A stretch of 64,000 nucleotides of DNA from Bradyrhizobium frederickii (GTDB taxonomy: Bacteria; Pseudomonadota; Alphaproteobacteria; Rhizobiales; Xanthobacteraceae): assembly GCF_004570865.1 (NCBI RefSeq), contig NZ_SPQS01000007.1:248001-312000 (forward strand). Reading direction: 5' to 3'. A program made the position numbers and the translations under genes. A model generated the notes under the pieces. That model was not told the origin of the DNA. It did not search any database and saw only the letters and a list, made by a program, of their open reading frames with translations. This document shows positions 44,136 to 53,910 of the stretch, one piece after another (within the stretch, counting starts at the first letter, position 1; each line of letters opens with the position of its first letter).

Positions 44136-45710
44136 ATGAAGGCCGAGCTTCCTCCTGCCGGCCCGTCCATGCATCCAGAGCTTCCGCACTCCCAACTGAA
44201 GATCCGCCGCGTCCGGCTCGATACCGGCCGCGAGAACGTCGTCGTCCTCGCCAGGCAGTCGAAGGCGCTGCGTGCCGAAATCTTCCGCGGCTTCAGCCGC
44301 GTCGAGCTGCGTCACGGCGACAAGGTCATGCTGGCGACCTTGCTGATCACGGACGACGATACGCTGGTGGCGCCTGACGAGATCGGACTCTCCGAGCCGG
44401 CATTCCGGCGCTTCGCGCAAGGCGTGGGCACGCAGGTCACGGTCAGGCCCGCCGCGCCTCCGGAGAGCCTGGAGGCGGTGCGCGCGAAGATCCGCGGGCG
44501 AACCTTGAGCCAGGCCGAGATCGGCGCGATCATCAACGACCTCGCCCATTATCGCTACTCGGACATGGAGATCGCCGCCTTCCTGATCGGCTCGGCGAGC
44601 TTCATCACCAGCGACGAGCTGCTCGCCCTCACCGGTGCGATGGCCCAGGCCGGCACGCAATTGGTATGGCCGACCCCCGTCGTCGTCGACAAGCATTGCA
44701 TCGGCGGCATCCCCGGCAACCGCACCTCGATGGTCGTGGTGCCGATCGTCGCCGCCCACGGCCTGCCGATCCCCAAGACCTCCTCGCGCGCCATCACCTC
44801 GCCTGCCGGCACCGCCGACACCATGGAGGTTCTGGCGCGGGTGAATGTCGGCGTCGAGGAGATGAAGGCCATCGTCTCGGCCTGCAACGGCTGCCTGATC
44901 TGGGGCGGGCACGTGAACCTGTCGCCCGCCGACGACGTCCTGATCTCGGTCGAGCGTCCGCTCAGCCTCGATACCCGCGAGCAGATGGTCGCTTCCATCA
45001 TGTCCAAGAAGATCGCGGCAGGCTCGACGCATCTGTTGATCGACATTCCGGTCGGGCCGACCGCCAAGGTGACCAACGGCGTCGAGGCGATGCGGCTACG
45101 CAAGCTGTTCGAATTCGTCGGCGACCGCTTCGGCCGCTCGGTCGAGGTGATCGTGACCGACGGAAGCCAGCCGATCGGCAACGGCATCGGGCCGGTGCTC
45201 GAGGCCAATGACGTCATGGCGGTGCTCGGCAACGATCCCGATGCGCCGCGCGACCTGCGCGAGAAATCGCTGCGGCTCGCCGCGCATCTGCTGGAATACG
45301 ATCCGAGCTTGCGCGGCGGCGCCGGCTATGCGAGGGCGCGCGAATTGCTCGACAGCGGCGCGGCGCTGAAGCAGATGCAGAAGATCATCGACGCCCAGGG
45401 CCCGTCGACCTGCAGCAACGAGCTGGGATCGCTCAGCTTCGACGTCAAGGCGACGCATGACGGCACCGTGTCCGCGATCGACTGCCTGCGTCTGAACCGC
45501 CTCGCCCGCACCGCCGGCGCACCGCTCGACAAGGGCGCCGGCATCCGCCTGTTCAAGAAGATCGGCGATCGCGTCGAGCAGGGCGAGCCGCTCTATCGCG
45601 TCTACACGTTCGACCGCCCCGAGCATGATCTGGTTGCCGATGCCGCCGCCGAGGAGACCGGCTACGTCGTCAACGGACACGAGGCCCCGCAGGGCAAGTC
45701 AGCCTCGTGA
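44136..45710 (+). CDS. Thymidine/AMP phosphorylase family protein
   Basis: 524 residues, longer than bacterial thymidine phosphorylase (about 440) and like archaeal AMP phosphorylase (about 500) in having an extra N-terminal domain of about 85 residues. Catalytic-region motifs: [51 protein letters not shown] spread over residues 186-236, and [16 protein letters not shown]. It would split a nucleoside or nucleoside 5'-monophosphate with phosphate. Its TGA overlaps the GTG of the PRPP synthetase-like gene, which supports a ribose-phosphate role. ATG 44169 is an alternative start. Confidence 0.85.
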   Translation: MKAELPPAGPSMHPELPHSQLKIRRVRLDTGRENVVVLARQSKALRAEIFRGFSRVELRHGDKVMLATLLITDDDTLVAPDEIGLSEPAFRRFAQGVGTQVTVRPAAPPESLEAVRAKIRGRTLSQAEIGAIINDLAHYRYSDMEIAAFLIGSASFITSDELLALTGAMAQAGTQLVWPTPVVVDKHCIGGIPGNRTSMVVVPIVAAHGLPIPKTSSRAITSPAGTADTMEVLARVNVGVEEMKAIVSACNGCLIWGGHVNLSPADDVLISVERPLSLDTREQMVASIMSKKIAAGSTHLLIDIPVGPTAKVTNGVEAMRLRKLFEFVGDRFGRSVEVIVTDGSQPIGNGIGPVLEANDVMAVLGNDPDAPRDLREKSLRLAAHLLEYDPSLRGGAGYARARELLDSGAALKQMQKIIDAQGPSTCSNELGSLSFDVKATHDGTVSAIDCLRLNRLARTAGAPLDKGAGIRLFKKIGDRVEQGEPLYRVYTFDRPEHDLVADAAAEETGYVVNGHEAPQGKSAS

Positions 45711-46627
45711 GCACGATCGCGCTCCAGACACTGCCCGGCGGCCGCGAGGCGGCGAAGCGCCTCGCGGCCCGGCTCGGGCTTTCCTGCGCCGAGATCGCCG
45801 TGCATCGCTTTCCGGACGGCGAGCTGCGCATCGCCGTCGCGCCGGCCGCCGACACCACCCTCCTCTATGCCCCGCTCGATCAACCCAATGACAAGCTGAT
45901 CGCCCTGCTGTTCGCCGCGGAGGCGTTGCGACGTGGCGGCGCGAAGCGGCTGGTGCTGGTCGCGCCCTATCTCTGCTACATGCGGCAGGATGCTGCCTTT
46001 CATGCCGGCGAGGCCATCAGCCAGCGTGCCATGGGCGGTCTGCTCGCAAGGACCGTCGACCGCATCGTCACCGTGGATGCGCACCTGCATCGCACTCCCG
46101 ACATCAGGTCGGTGTTTCCAGGCATCGAAGCGGAGAACCTGTCCGCCATGCCTGTCATCGCGAGCGCGCTGGCGATGGGCGGCATCGACCCTACAACCGT
46201 CGTGATCGGACCCGACATGGAATCCGAGCCCTGGGTGAACGACATCGCGCGCCGGCTGCGATTGCAGCACACGGCGGCGAAGAAGACGCGGCACGGCGAT
46301 CGTTCCGTGTCCATCGGCTTTGCCGATCCCGGCCTGCTGTCGGGACGGCCCGCGCTGCTGGTGGACGACATCGTCTCTTCCGGCACGACGCTGATTGCCG
46401 CGGCCAAGGCGCTGACAACGATGGGCGCAAGCGCCGTCGATGCGGTCGTGACGCACGCGCTGTTCCCACCGGCGATGATCCCTGCATTCACTGAGGCCGG
46501 GATCCGGTCGATCCGCTCGACCGACAGCGTGCCGCATCCGACCAATGCGATTGCGCTCGACGCAAGTCTCGCGGCCGCCTTGCGGTCCGAGCTACCGACG
46601 ACACAGCTTCCGGAGACGATTCCATGA
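45707..46627 (+). CDS. Ribose-phosphate pyrophosphokinase (PRPP synthetase) family protein
   Basis: 306 residues from a GTG that overlaps the upstream stop (GTGA). Motifs: [25 protein letters not shown], the metal-binding VTVDAHLHR, and the PRPP loop [21 protein letters not shown]. It would make or use PRPP from ribose 5-phosphate. It is probably a second, specialised copy beside the housekeeping enzyme. Overlaps the next gene by 4 bp. Confidence 0.88.
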   Translation: MSTIALQTLPGGREAAKRLAARLGLSCAEIAVHRFPDGELRIAVAPAADTTLLYAPLDQPNDKLIALLFAAEALRRGGAKRLVLVAPYLCYMRQDAAFHAGEAISQRAMGGLLARTVDRIVTVDAHLHRTPDIRSVFPGIEAENLSAMPVIASALAMGGIDPTTVVIGPDMESEPWVNDIARRLRLQHTAAKKTRHGDRSVSIGFADPGLLSGRPALLVDDIVSSGTTLIAAAKALTTMGASAVDAVVTHALFPPAMIPAFTEAGIRSIRSTDSVPHPTNAIALDASLAAALRSELPTTQLPETIP

Positions 46628-48219
46628 GCATCACCGTTCGATTCTGCGGCGCCGCCCGCACCGTGACCGGGGCGAGCTATCTGTTCCAGACCGCAAGCGG
46701 CCGCTTCCTGGTCGATTGCGGCCTGTTCCAGGGCCAGAAGACGCTGAAGGAGCTCAACTACGGCGCTTTTCCGTTTCGTCCCGCCGATATCGATGCCGTG
46801 CTGCTCACGCATGCCCATATCGACCACAGCGGTCTGTTGCCGAAGCTCGTGCGCGCGGGCTTCGAGGGACCGATCCTGGCAACGCGCGGCACGATCGATC
46901 TCTGCTCCTACATGCTGCCCGACGCCGGCAGCATCCAGGAATCGGAAGTCATGCAGCTCAACCGGCGCAACGCCTCGCGCGGGCGCAAGGAGGTGAATCC
47001 GATCTACACGCAGGCCGACGCGATCGCATCGCTGCAGTCGTTTCGCGCGGTCGACTACGAGCGCTGGACCGACGTGATCCCGGGCGTCCGCGCCCGCTAC
47101 TGGAACGCCGGCCATCTGCTCGGCTCGGCCTCGATCGAGCTGGAGATCGCCGAGCAAGGCGCGCCACGTCCGCTGCGCGTGCTGCTCTCCGGCGACGTCG
47201 GGCCGGAGGCCAAGCTGCTGCAGCCCGATCCCGAAGCGCCAACCGATTTCGACTACGTCATCTCGGAATCGACCTATGGTGACCGTGTACGCGAGGCCAC
47301 GACCCCTGCCCTTCGCCGCAAGCACCTCGCGGCCGAGGTGCGCGATGCGGCCGCCGCCGGCGGCGCGCTGCTGTTGCCCGCCTTCGCCGTCGAGCGCACC
47401 CAGGAGCTGATCGTCGATCTGGTCGACCTGATGGAGCACGGCGAGATTCCGACCGCACCGATCTTCCTCGATTCGCCGCTCGCGATCCGCGCCACCGAAG
47501 TGTTCCGCCGCCATGCCGAGAGCCTCGACCCGTCCGTCGACGCCACGCGCCTGCTCAACTCGCCGCATCTCAAATTCACCGAGACCGCGGACGAGAGCAA
47601 GGCGATCATGCGTCTGTCCGGATTCCACATCATCATCGCCGCGAGCGGCATGTGCGATGCCGGCCGCATCCGCCACCATTTGAAGCGCTGGCTTTGGAAC
47701 GAACGCGCGACCGTGCTGCTCGCCGGCTTCCAGGCCAACGGCACGCTCGGCCGCTTCCTCCAGAACGGGGCCAAGGCCGTGCGGATCCAGGGTGAAGAGA
47801 TCAAGGTCGCCGCCCGCATCCGCATGATCGACGAATATTCGGGCCACGCCGACGGCGCCGGCATCGCCAGCTGGATCGCGGCGCGCCGGCCTATCGCCCG
47901 CGGGCTGTTCCTGGTCCATGGCGAGGAAGGCGCGATCGCGGGACTTGCCGAGCGTGTCGCCGAGCGCATCATTCCGGCCGCCAAGGTCTACCAGCCGATG
48001 CTGGACGACATCTACGAGCTCGCCGCGCCCGAGCCGCGCGTGCTCGACGTCGATCACCGCCGGCGCCTCGCGCCGGAGGCCGTGACCCGTCTCGACTGGC
48101 ACAACGAGATGTCGGAACTCATGCTCGACATCAACGATCGTGTCGCAGCCGCCGCCGACGACCGCGCCCGCGGCGTCATCATCCGAAGGCTGCGCCGCGC
48201 GCTGGAGGAGACGGCGTAG
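46624..48219 (+). CDS. Metallo-beta-lactamase / beta-CASP / RMMBL protein
   Basis: 531 residues. The metal site is LLTHAHIDHSGLLPKLV; AGHLLGSASIEL and SGDVG carry further ligands; the beta-CASP region has SESTYGDRVRE and FAVERTQELIVDLVDL, and the RMMBL end contains DEYSGHADGAGIASWI and LVHGEEGA. Relatives are RNA exonucleases/endonucleases (CPSF/YSH1 and RNase J side). Start-stop overlap with the PRPP synthetase-like gene makes this a three-gene operon. Confidence 0.87.
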   Translation: MSITVRFCGAARTVTGASYLFQTASGRFLVDCGLFQGQKTLKELNYGAFPFRPADIDAVLLTHAHIDHSGLLPKLVRAGFEGPILATRGTIDLCSYMLPDAGSIQESEVMQLNRRNASRGRKEVNPIYTQADAIASLQSFRAVDYERWTDVIPGVRARYWNAGHLLGSASIELEIAEQGAPRPLRVLLSGDVGPEAKLLQPDPEAPTDFDYVISESTYGDRVREATTPALRRKHLAAEVRDAAAAGGALLLPAFAVERTQELIVDLVDLMEHGEIPTAPIFLDSPLAIRATEVFRRHAESLDPSVDATRLLNSPHLKFTETADESKAIMRLSGFHIIIAASGMCDAGRIRHHLKRWLWNERATVLLAGFQANGTLGRFLQNGAKAVRIQGEEIKVAARIRMIDEYSGHADGAGIASWIAARRPIARGLFLVHGEEGAIAGLAERVAERIIPAAKVYQPMLDDIYELAAPEPRVLDVDHRRRLAPEAVTRLDWHNEMSELMLDINDRVAAAADDRARGVIIRRLRRALEETA

Positions 48220-48254
48220 CGGGGCGCCGAAACGCGAAAGCCTCGCCGCAAACT

Positions 48255-48342
48255 CGTCATTGCGAGGAGCTCTTGCGACGAAGCAATCCAAGGATCTCAC
48301 CGCGGAGAGATGCTGGATTGCTTCGCTTCGCTCGCAATGACG
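48255..48342. repeat. REP-like intergenic palindrome (CGTCATTGCGAG family)
   Basis: The outer arms CGTCATTGCGAG (48255 onward) and CTCGCAATGACG (ending 48342) pair, as do GAAGCAATCCA and TGGATTGCTTC nearer the centre. This motif family is scattered through Bradyrhizobium and Rhodopseudomonas genomes. Function unknown; it follows the operon end. Confidence 0.7.
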
Positions 48343-48594
48343 GAGTGTTGGCCGCCGCCCGCGCCTCTCGTGTCCCGGACGCGCTGCAGCGTGCTTACGC
48401 TGCTGCGCAGAGCCGGACCCAGAAGGCCGCGGCACGCGCTGCTGCATGGGCCCCGGCTCTGCAGCGCATCGTCGAAGGGACGCTGCGCTGCGCCCGGGGC
48501 ACGAGAACGTTGTTTGGCGATAAACATGGCTGCGCATCCTCGCGGCTGTTCGCCCAAGCTTTGCTGGCTTCTTCCGCCCTCATCTTAAGCAAGG

Positions 48595-48701
48595 GCGCAG
48601 GGAAGGCCGGGCGCCGGCTGGCACCCGAAGTCCCGCGTGTGCTTCAAAAAAGCGCACGGGGTGGACGACAGGTGATGCCGGTCGCCCGGCCTTCCCTGCG
48701 C
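48595..48701. repeat. 107-bp structured palindromic element
   Basis: A perfect 19-bp inverted repeat (48595-48613 and 48683-48701) encloses a second hairpin GTGTGCTT-CAAAA-AAGCGCAC (one mismatch), with further GTCC/GGAC and CACC/GGTG pairs. The RNA would fold as a long branched stem. It may be a mobile palindrome, a structured RNA or a transcription end signal. Confidence 0.6.
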
Positions 48702-49262
48702 GATGGTTTTCACGGTGTCCTTCGTGCTCTCCCCGGGGAGCGTTGCACTATTGCCCCCGTCGCCTTGCGGATGATCGATGCACGTGCCGGTTGGCCGCCA
48801 CATCTCCGCCAAGACTTGACGCCAGAACCCCGGGCGTCAGGACCACACGACTTCTCCGTCCGCGCACATCTCTCATCCGCATTCCCGGGACTGGCGTGCG
48901 CTCGCCGCCGGGACCGAACGAAGGACGCTGTCAGCGCCGTGTCGTATCGCGCCTGCCGTTGCTCACGGGTCTCCCCCGCCCTGCAACCCACATCGACGCG
49001 CCGACGCCGTCGCGGCCACCGCATCCCGGCCCGCGCTTCGTGACGATCGCGAAACGCCCCTCGTGGCGGGCGGGATGTCCAGGCTTGTACGGCAAAAGCG
49101 AATTTCTGTAAATACGAATATTTTAGCGGAGTGACCTCGACCCAGCGCTTGCGTGTTTTGCCCGTCGGGCAACACAACCGATTGTACCCCGGATCGAGCA
49201 GAGCTGAAATCTGGAGAGCAGGTTCCGCAGATGCGGCGACGACGAAGCTTCTCCGATCCCGT
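48702..49262. other. Gene-free region (right part of a 1-kb gap)
   Basis: Together with 48343-48594 this makes up the rest of a 1,043-bp gap between the MBL gene and the ABM gene. Open frames are long because of high GC, but they have no ribosome sites or recognisable sequence. Near 49110 an A/T-rich patch (GTAAATACGAATATTTTAG) stands out, with nothing else identifiable. Confidence 0.5.
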
Positions 49263-49568
49263 TCACCTGTCCCCAACCTCGACCGCTTCCAGGATCACTG
49301 CCGTCCGATCAGCCAACTCGGGAATTTTGGCGAGATAGGCCTGGTAATGCGGCGAGGCCCGGTGAGCTTCGACGGCCGCAACGTCGCGGTACAGTTCGTC
49401 GAGAACGTAGCGATCTTCGTTCGATATGTCGCGCCAGACATCCCAACGCAGGTTGCCAGGCTCGGCCCTGGAATGCGGAGCCATGCCGACAAGCAATGCG
49501 CTCAGTTCAGCGGACTTGCCCGGGCGAGCAACCAGGATCGCGGTAATCTTGGATGGCAATTGCGTCAT
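49263..49568 (-). CDS. Antibiotic-biosynthesis-monooxygenase (ABM) domain protein
   Basis: 101 residues from the ATG at 49568, with GGGGAG 7 nt upstream. It has the dimeric alpha/beta-barrel pattern of small cofactor-free quinol monooxygenases: ITAILVARPGKSAELSALLVGM, WDVWRDISNEDRYVLDELYRDVAAVEAHRASPHYQAYLAKI. It would oxidise a quinol or polyphenol-type compound, or act in detoxification. Stands 79 bp after a DJ-1/PfpI gene on the same strand. Confidence 0.82.
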   Translation of the reverse strand: MTQLPSKITAILVARPGKSAELSALLVGMAPHSRAEPGNLRWDVWRDISNEDRYVLDELYRDVAAVEAHRASPHYQAYLAKIPELADRTAVILEAVEVGDR

Positions 49569-49647
49569 TCGATAGCTCCCCATGCGAGGGCAAGCGCGGC
49601 CTCGGATGCCGAGCCCATCCCTCTCGAATTCCGTACGCTGCGAATCT

Positions 49648-50337
49648 TCAGATTTTCGCGACAGTGCTCTTATCCTTGAGGGCGGCCAGCAACTCTTTTC
49701 CCAGCGCTCCGGCCGACGCGGGGTTCTGCCCCGTGATGAGCCGGCCATCGACCACGACGTGAGGTTGCCAGTTGGCCGTGGATGAATACTCGGCACCCTC
49801 TGCCCTCAACGCATCCTCGAGCTCGTAAGGCACATCATCGCGGGCGTAGTCGTACTCTTCCTTCTTCGAGAAGGACGTGAGCCTCTTGCCGCGCACGAAA
49901 GGGACGCCATCGCCAAGGTCAACGCCAAGCAGCGCGCACGGCCCGTGACAAACAGCGGCGACGAACTTGCCAGTGCTCCAGGCACGCACAATGGCACTCT
50001 GGACTGCTGCATTGCGCTGGATATCCACCATGGGCCCAAGACCGCCGGGCACCAGGATGGCGTCGTAGTCGGCGGCGTCCACCTCGGACAATTTGCGACT
50101 GTGATTCAAGCGGCGAAAGGCTTTGCTCGCGAGAAAATCCTTCTGAGCGGGATCTTTCTCGTCGTACGCGTCGTAAGGCGTCCATCCCCCGGCCGGGGAC
50201 GCGAACTCCACCGCGACCCCAGCCCTGTCGAGCACCTCGAAAGGATGGGCGACCTCGGCGAAAAAGAAGCCGGTCTTGCGACTATGCGGACCGATCACGG
50301 CTGCGTTGGTGACAATGAAGAGGACATGTTGGGTCAC
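49648..50337 (-). CDS. DJ-1/PfpI (Hsp31-like) family protein
   Basis: 229 residues from a GTG at 50337 with the strong ribosome site AGGAG. The class I glutamine-amidotransferase-like fold shows the nucleophile Cys in FVAAVCHGPCALL, the conserved Glu in TGFFFAEVAHPFEVLDRAG and ILVPGGLGPMVDI. Members act as glyoxalase III, deglycase or chaperone. It precedes the ABM gene and may form a small stress operon with it. Confidence 0.88.
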   Translation of the reverse strand: MTQHVLFIVTNAAVIGPHSRKTGFFFAEVAHPFEVLDRAGVAVEFASPAGGWTPYDAYDEKDPAQKDFLASKAFRRLNHSRKLSEVDAADYDAILVPGGLGPMVDIQRNAAVQSAIVRAWSTGKFVAAVCHGPCALLGVDLGDGVPFVRGKRLTSFSKKEEYDYARDDVPYELEDALRAEGAEYSSTANWQPHVVVDGRLITGQNPASAGALGKELLAALKDKSTVAKI

Positions 50338-50464
50338 GGTTTTCTCCTTTCGATAACGCTGTGCGTTCAGGCGGCCAGAGCACCAGGACTGGCCGATCAA
50401 TATTTTCGTTGTCGGGATCCTGGCTCTACGATTGGGGATCGCCTTGGCGCGACGCAGAGAACGG

Positions 50465-51097
50465 TCAGTTCGGACAGGGCTGCCCGGCCGCGCCCCACAT
50501 TGCCATGTCCTTGACGTGGTCCTCGAAGCTGCCCGGCGGCGTCGAACGACCTGCCCCGGGCGCCCAACCCCGCGGGATGAAGCCGTTCAAGGACGCATCG
50601 TGCCGCAAGTGCTCGACGAGACCGGCGGCGTCGCGGCCGCCATTGCGCTTGGGATCCTTCATCTGCGCGCAGATCTCGGCGCCGCTCTTGCCGAACCAGA
50701 TGAACGCCACCGGCGCAAGCTGCCAGTCGATGCCGGCGCGCGGCGGCGCGGGCGCAGGCTCGTTCGCCTGGGTCGAGGTCATATGACAGGTCGCGCACGG
50801 GATCGCCTCGGCGCCGATACGGCTCTCGCCGCCGTGGATGTTCATGCCATGCACGCGCGGCTTGGTTTCGCCCGCCGGGGTCCAGATCGGGATGGCCTTG
50901 GCATCGACATGGCAGTTGGCGCAGCGTGGATGGGTCACCACCGCTTCGATCCGCTTCCAGGCCTCCAGCCCCTCGGCGCGATTGACGCTGCCCGGCGGCA
51001 GGACGTCTTTCCTGGATTCGTCCTTGGCCGCGACCAGTCCCGTGAGCGCTGCAATCGACGAAGTGGCGAGGAGCGCCGCAATCAGAAATCCCTTCAT
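50465..51097 (-). CDS. Periplasmic c-type cytochrome of a molybdenum hydroxylase
   Basis: 210 residues with a signal peptide (MKGFLIAALLATSSIAALTGLVAA) and two heme sites, CANCH and CATCH. It starts 9 bp after the molybdenum subunit gene, so it is probably the electron acceptor of this enzyme, passing electrons to the respiratory chain. Its heme would be attached by the Ccm system encoded earlier in the window. Confidence 0.85.
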   Translation of the reverse strand: MKGFLIAALLATSSIAALTGLVAAKDESRKDVLPPGSVNRAEGLEAWKRIEAVVTHPRCANCHVDAKAIPIWTPAGETKPRVHGMNIHGGESRIGAEAIPCATCHMTSTQANEPAPAPPRAGIDWQLAPVAFIWFGKSGAEICAQMKDPKRNGGRDAAGLVEHLRHDASLNGFIPRGWAPGAGRSTPPGSFEDHVKDMAMWGAAGQPCPN

Positions 51098-51106
51098 GAT
51101 CCGCCC

Positions 51107-53362
51107 TCACACAAAGTCGATGAACTTGTTGAACGGCATCTCGCGGATGCGCTTTCCGGTCGCGGCAAAGATCGCGTTCGCAAGTGCGGGCGCGGCCGGC
51201 GGCACCGGCGGCTCGCCGACGCCCCTCACCTTCGGATCGTTCTCGAGCCCGCGCACTTCGATCACGGGACACTGATAGATCCGCATCGCTTCGTGGTGGT
51301 TGTAATTGGTCTGCTGCACCGCGCCCTTGGCATAGGTGAGCTCGCAGTTGATGGCGTGGCCGAGCCCCCAGATGACACCGCCCTGCACCTGGTTCTCGAA
51401 ATTGACGGGGTCCACGACCTTGCCGACGTCGACGGCAACCCAGACCTTGTCGATCCTGATGCCTCTGTCGGTCATCGTGACTTCGACGACCTCGGCCGTC
51501 GGCGTCCCGAAGGACTCGACGAACGCGACGCCGCGCCCGCGGCCGTTGCCGAGCGGCCCCTTCCAATCCGACATTTGCGCGAGCGTCTCCAGCAATTTGC
51601 GGTAATGCGGAACGGTGCACATCGCAATCCGCGCCTTCATGGGATCGAGACCGGCCGCGTGGATCAGTTCGTCGATGAAGCTTTCGGTGAAGAAGCCCGA
51701 TGTGGAGGCGCCGACCGACCGCCATGTGGTGCATGGCGACAACCCTTGCGCCTCGTAGCTCGTGCCCCGGAAATGGGGGATGTCGTAATAGACGTTCCAC
51801 AGGCCGGCGGCCAATTGCCCGTCGGGATCCTTTGAAGGCGTGCCCGAACGCTCGAGCAATCCCTTGAGCGGCGCCGTCGAAGCCAGTTGCAGGTCGGCCG
51901 AGACGATCCTGCCCTTGTCCACGCTGCCACGATGCCGGGCGATGGCAATCTGCCGCGGAATGTCCTGAAGGAAATCCTCCTCGCGCGAGAACACCAGCTT
52001 GACCGGCGTGCCCTTCATCTGATTGGCGATCTCGGCGAGAACGCGGACGTTCTCGTATTCGAGGCGATGGCCGAAACTTCCACCAGTCCATTGATTGTGG
52101 AAGGTGATCTGTTCCGGCTTGAGGCCGATCGCCGTCGCCGCGACATATTGCACGAAGCGGGGGCTCTGATGGCCGACCCAGAGCTCCATTCCCTTGTCGG
52201 TGACGAGGCCGATCCCGTTGAGAGGTTCGAGTGGCTGATGCGCCACATAGGGCGCGCGATATTCGGCTTCGACGCGTGTCCCGGTCTTCAGCCCGGTCTC
52301 GATATCGCCGATCTTCCGCCATTCCTTGCCCAGGAACTCAGGCTTGAACGACGATTCCAGAACCTTCCAATGGTCGGCCTGCTCCGCGGGATACACGGAG
52401 GGCGCCCACTCGCAAGCGATGGCGTCGACCGCCTTCATCGCGTACCAGCTGTTGGTGGCGATCACCGCGACGCCGTTATTGATTTCGAGGATCTTCTTGA
52501 CCCCCGGCATCGCCCGGGCCTTGGTCGCATCGTAGGACTTCAGCGGCTGCCCCTTGTTGGGATTCAGCTTGACGGAGGCGTACAGCATGCCCTCCATCCT
52601 CAGGTCGATTCCGAACTTCAGCTCTCCCATCACCTTGTCGCGGATGTCGAGCCGCATCATCGGCTTGCCCAGCATCCGCCATGTCGAGGGATCGCGCGGC
52701 TTGGCATCGAGCACGGGCGGAATCTTTGCGGCGTCCGCAGAGAGATCGACGTAAGCGATCTTGGTCCCGTTGGGCAGGATCACATGGCCCGATTGCGTGC
52801 GCAGGTCGGCCACGGCGATGCCCGACCGTTTGGCAGCGGCGGCCTTCAGCGTCTCGCGCGCGACCGCGCCGGCAACACGCAGCTTGTCATAGGTGTCCGG
52901 CAGCGTGCTCGACCCGCCGGTCATCTGCAGGCCGGATTGTCTCAGCCATTCGAGCGACTTGGCGCGCGCTTCCTCCGCAGCCGGGCTCTGGTCCGCGGCC
53001 ACGAACGGCGCGAACTCGTCGGCAAAGCCGGTGTTGAAATAAGCGGGGCTGGGGACGGCGAAGCGGACTTCGAACTGGCCGGGATCGAGGTCCATCTCTT
53101 CGGCGATCATGATCGGCTGCACCGAGCCGACGCCCTGCCCGATGTCGGCATGCTGGGCGATCAGCGTGATCTTGTCCGGACTGATCTCGACCCAGGGATT
53201 GAAGGTCACCGAGTTCGGCCCGAGGCCGACGGCGAGTGGATTGCCATCGGCGCTCGGTGCGGCCGCTTCAGCGCTACCATAGGCGCCGAAAGCGATGCCG
53301 CCGGCGACGGCGGCGGAGCCGAAAACGAAGGCGCGACGGGAAAGGCTCTGCATGTGGCCCAT
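51107..53362 (-). CDS. Xanthine dehydrogenase family molybdopterin-binding subunit (IorB-like)
   Basis: 751 residues from the ATG at 53362 (GGAGAAG upstream; it lies 1 bp after the stop of the 2Fe-2S gene). A twin-arginine signal (SRRAFVFGSAAVAGGIAFG) sends the folded protein to the periplasm. The two-domain molybdenum cofactor region includes WTGGSFGHRLE and the C-terminal catalytic Glu motif GVGEPPVPPAAPALANAIF. Relatives are isoquinoline 1-oxidoreductase beta subunits and periplasmic aldehyde oxidoreductases; the substrate is unknown. Confidence 0.9.
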   Translation of the reverse strand: MGHMQSLSRRAFVFGSAAVAGGIAFGAYGSAEAAAPSADGNPLAVGLGPNSVTFNPWVEISPDKITLIAQHADIGQGVGSVQPIMIAEEMDLDPGQFEVRFAVPSPAYFNTGFADEFAPFVAADQSPAAEEARAKSLEWLRQSGLQMTGGSSTLPDTYDKLRVAGAVARETLKAAAAKRSGIAVADLRTQSGHVILPNGTKIAYVDLSADAAKIPPVLDAKPRDPSTWRMLGKPMMRLDIRDKVMGELKFGIDLRMEGMLYASVKLNPNKGQPLKSYDATKARAMPGVKKILEINNGVAVIATNSWYAMKAVDAIACEWAPSVYPAEQADHWKVLESSFKPEFLGKEWRKIGDIETGLKTGTRVEAEYRAPYVAHQPLEPLNGIGLVTDKGMELWVGHQSPRFVQYVAATAIGLKPEQITFHNQWTGGSFGHRLEYENVRVLAEIANQMKGTPVKLVFSREEDFLQDIPRQIAIARHRGSVDKGRIVSADLQLASTAPLKGLLERSGTPSKDPDGQLAAGLWNVYYDIPHFRGTSYEAQGLSPCTTWRSVGASTSGFFTESFIDELIHAAGLDPMKARIAMCTVPHYRKLLETLAQMSDWKGPLGNGRGRGVAFVESFGTPTAEVVEVTMTDRGIRIDKVWVAVDVGKVVDPVNFENQVQGGVIWGLGHAINCELTYAKGAVQQTNYNHHEAMRIYQCPVIEVRGLENDPKVRGVGEPPVPPAAPALANAIFAATGKRIREMPFNKFIDFV

Positions 53363-53363
53363 C

Positions 53364-53828
53364 TCACTTCTCCGCCATCTTCCTGGACGCCGCCGCATGG
53401 ATCGCCGCGCGGATGCGCGGATAGGTCCCGCAGCGGCAGAGATTGCCGGACATCACCTGGTTGATCTGCTCGTCGGTTGGCTTGGAGATCCGTGCAAGAA
53501 GCGAGATGGCCTGCATGATCTGTCCGGCCTGGCAGTAGCCGCATTGCGGCACCTGATGCTCGATCCAGGCCTGGATCACCGGGTGCTGGTCCTTGTTGTC
53601 GAGGCCTTCGAGCGTGACGACCGATTTGCCCGCAACCTCGCCGATATGCGACTGGCACGACCGCACCGCCTTGCCGTCGATATGAACGGTGCAGGCGCCG
53701 CATTGCGCGACCCCGCAGCCGTATTTGGCACTGGTGATATCGAGCTCGTCGCGCAGCACCCAAAGCAAGGGCATCTCGGGAACGACGTCGACCTGGCGCT
53801 TGATCCCGTTCACCGTGAGCTCGATCAT
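53364..53828 (-). CDS. 2Fe-2S subunit of a molybdenum hydroxylase (IorA-like)
   Basis: 154 residues from the ATG at 53828. The plant-type cluster site is [17 protein letters not shown], the second cluster site [12 protein letters not shown] with [12 protein letters not shown]. It lacks its own signal peptide, as usual, and would be exported bound to the Tat-targeted large subunit. First gene of the three-gene operon. Confidence 0.93.
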   Translation of the reverse strand: MIELTVNGIKRQVDVVPEMPLLWVLRDELDITSAKYGCGVAQCGACTVHIDGKAVRSCQSHIGEVAGKSVVTLEGLDNKDQHPVIQAWIEHQVPQCGYCQAGQIMQAISLLARISKPTDEQINQVMSGNLCRCGTYPRIRAAIHAAASRKMAEK

Positions 53829-53910
53829 GTCGGTATATCCCCTAGCGGACCTCGTCGGCACAACAGCACTGCCTGATGCACGCCGAGCCGTATTCCCGAT
53901 TCCTGCGGAA

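Noticed and set aside
46000..48537. 845-codon minus-strand frame opposite the PRPP synthetase-like and beta-CASP genes
   Set aside because: It is the complement of two genes with clear catalytic motifs, has no recognisable sequence, and exists because of high GC.
50397..52322. 641-codon minus-strand frame across the cytochrome and molybdenum-subunit genes
   Set aside because: Off-frame shadow; both real genes show cofactor motifs and ribosome sites.
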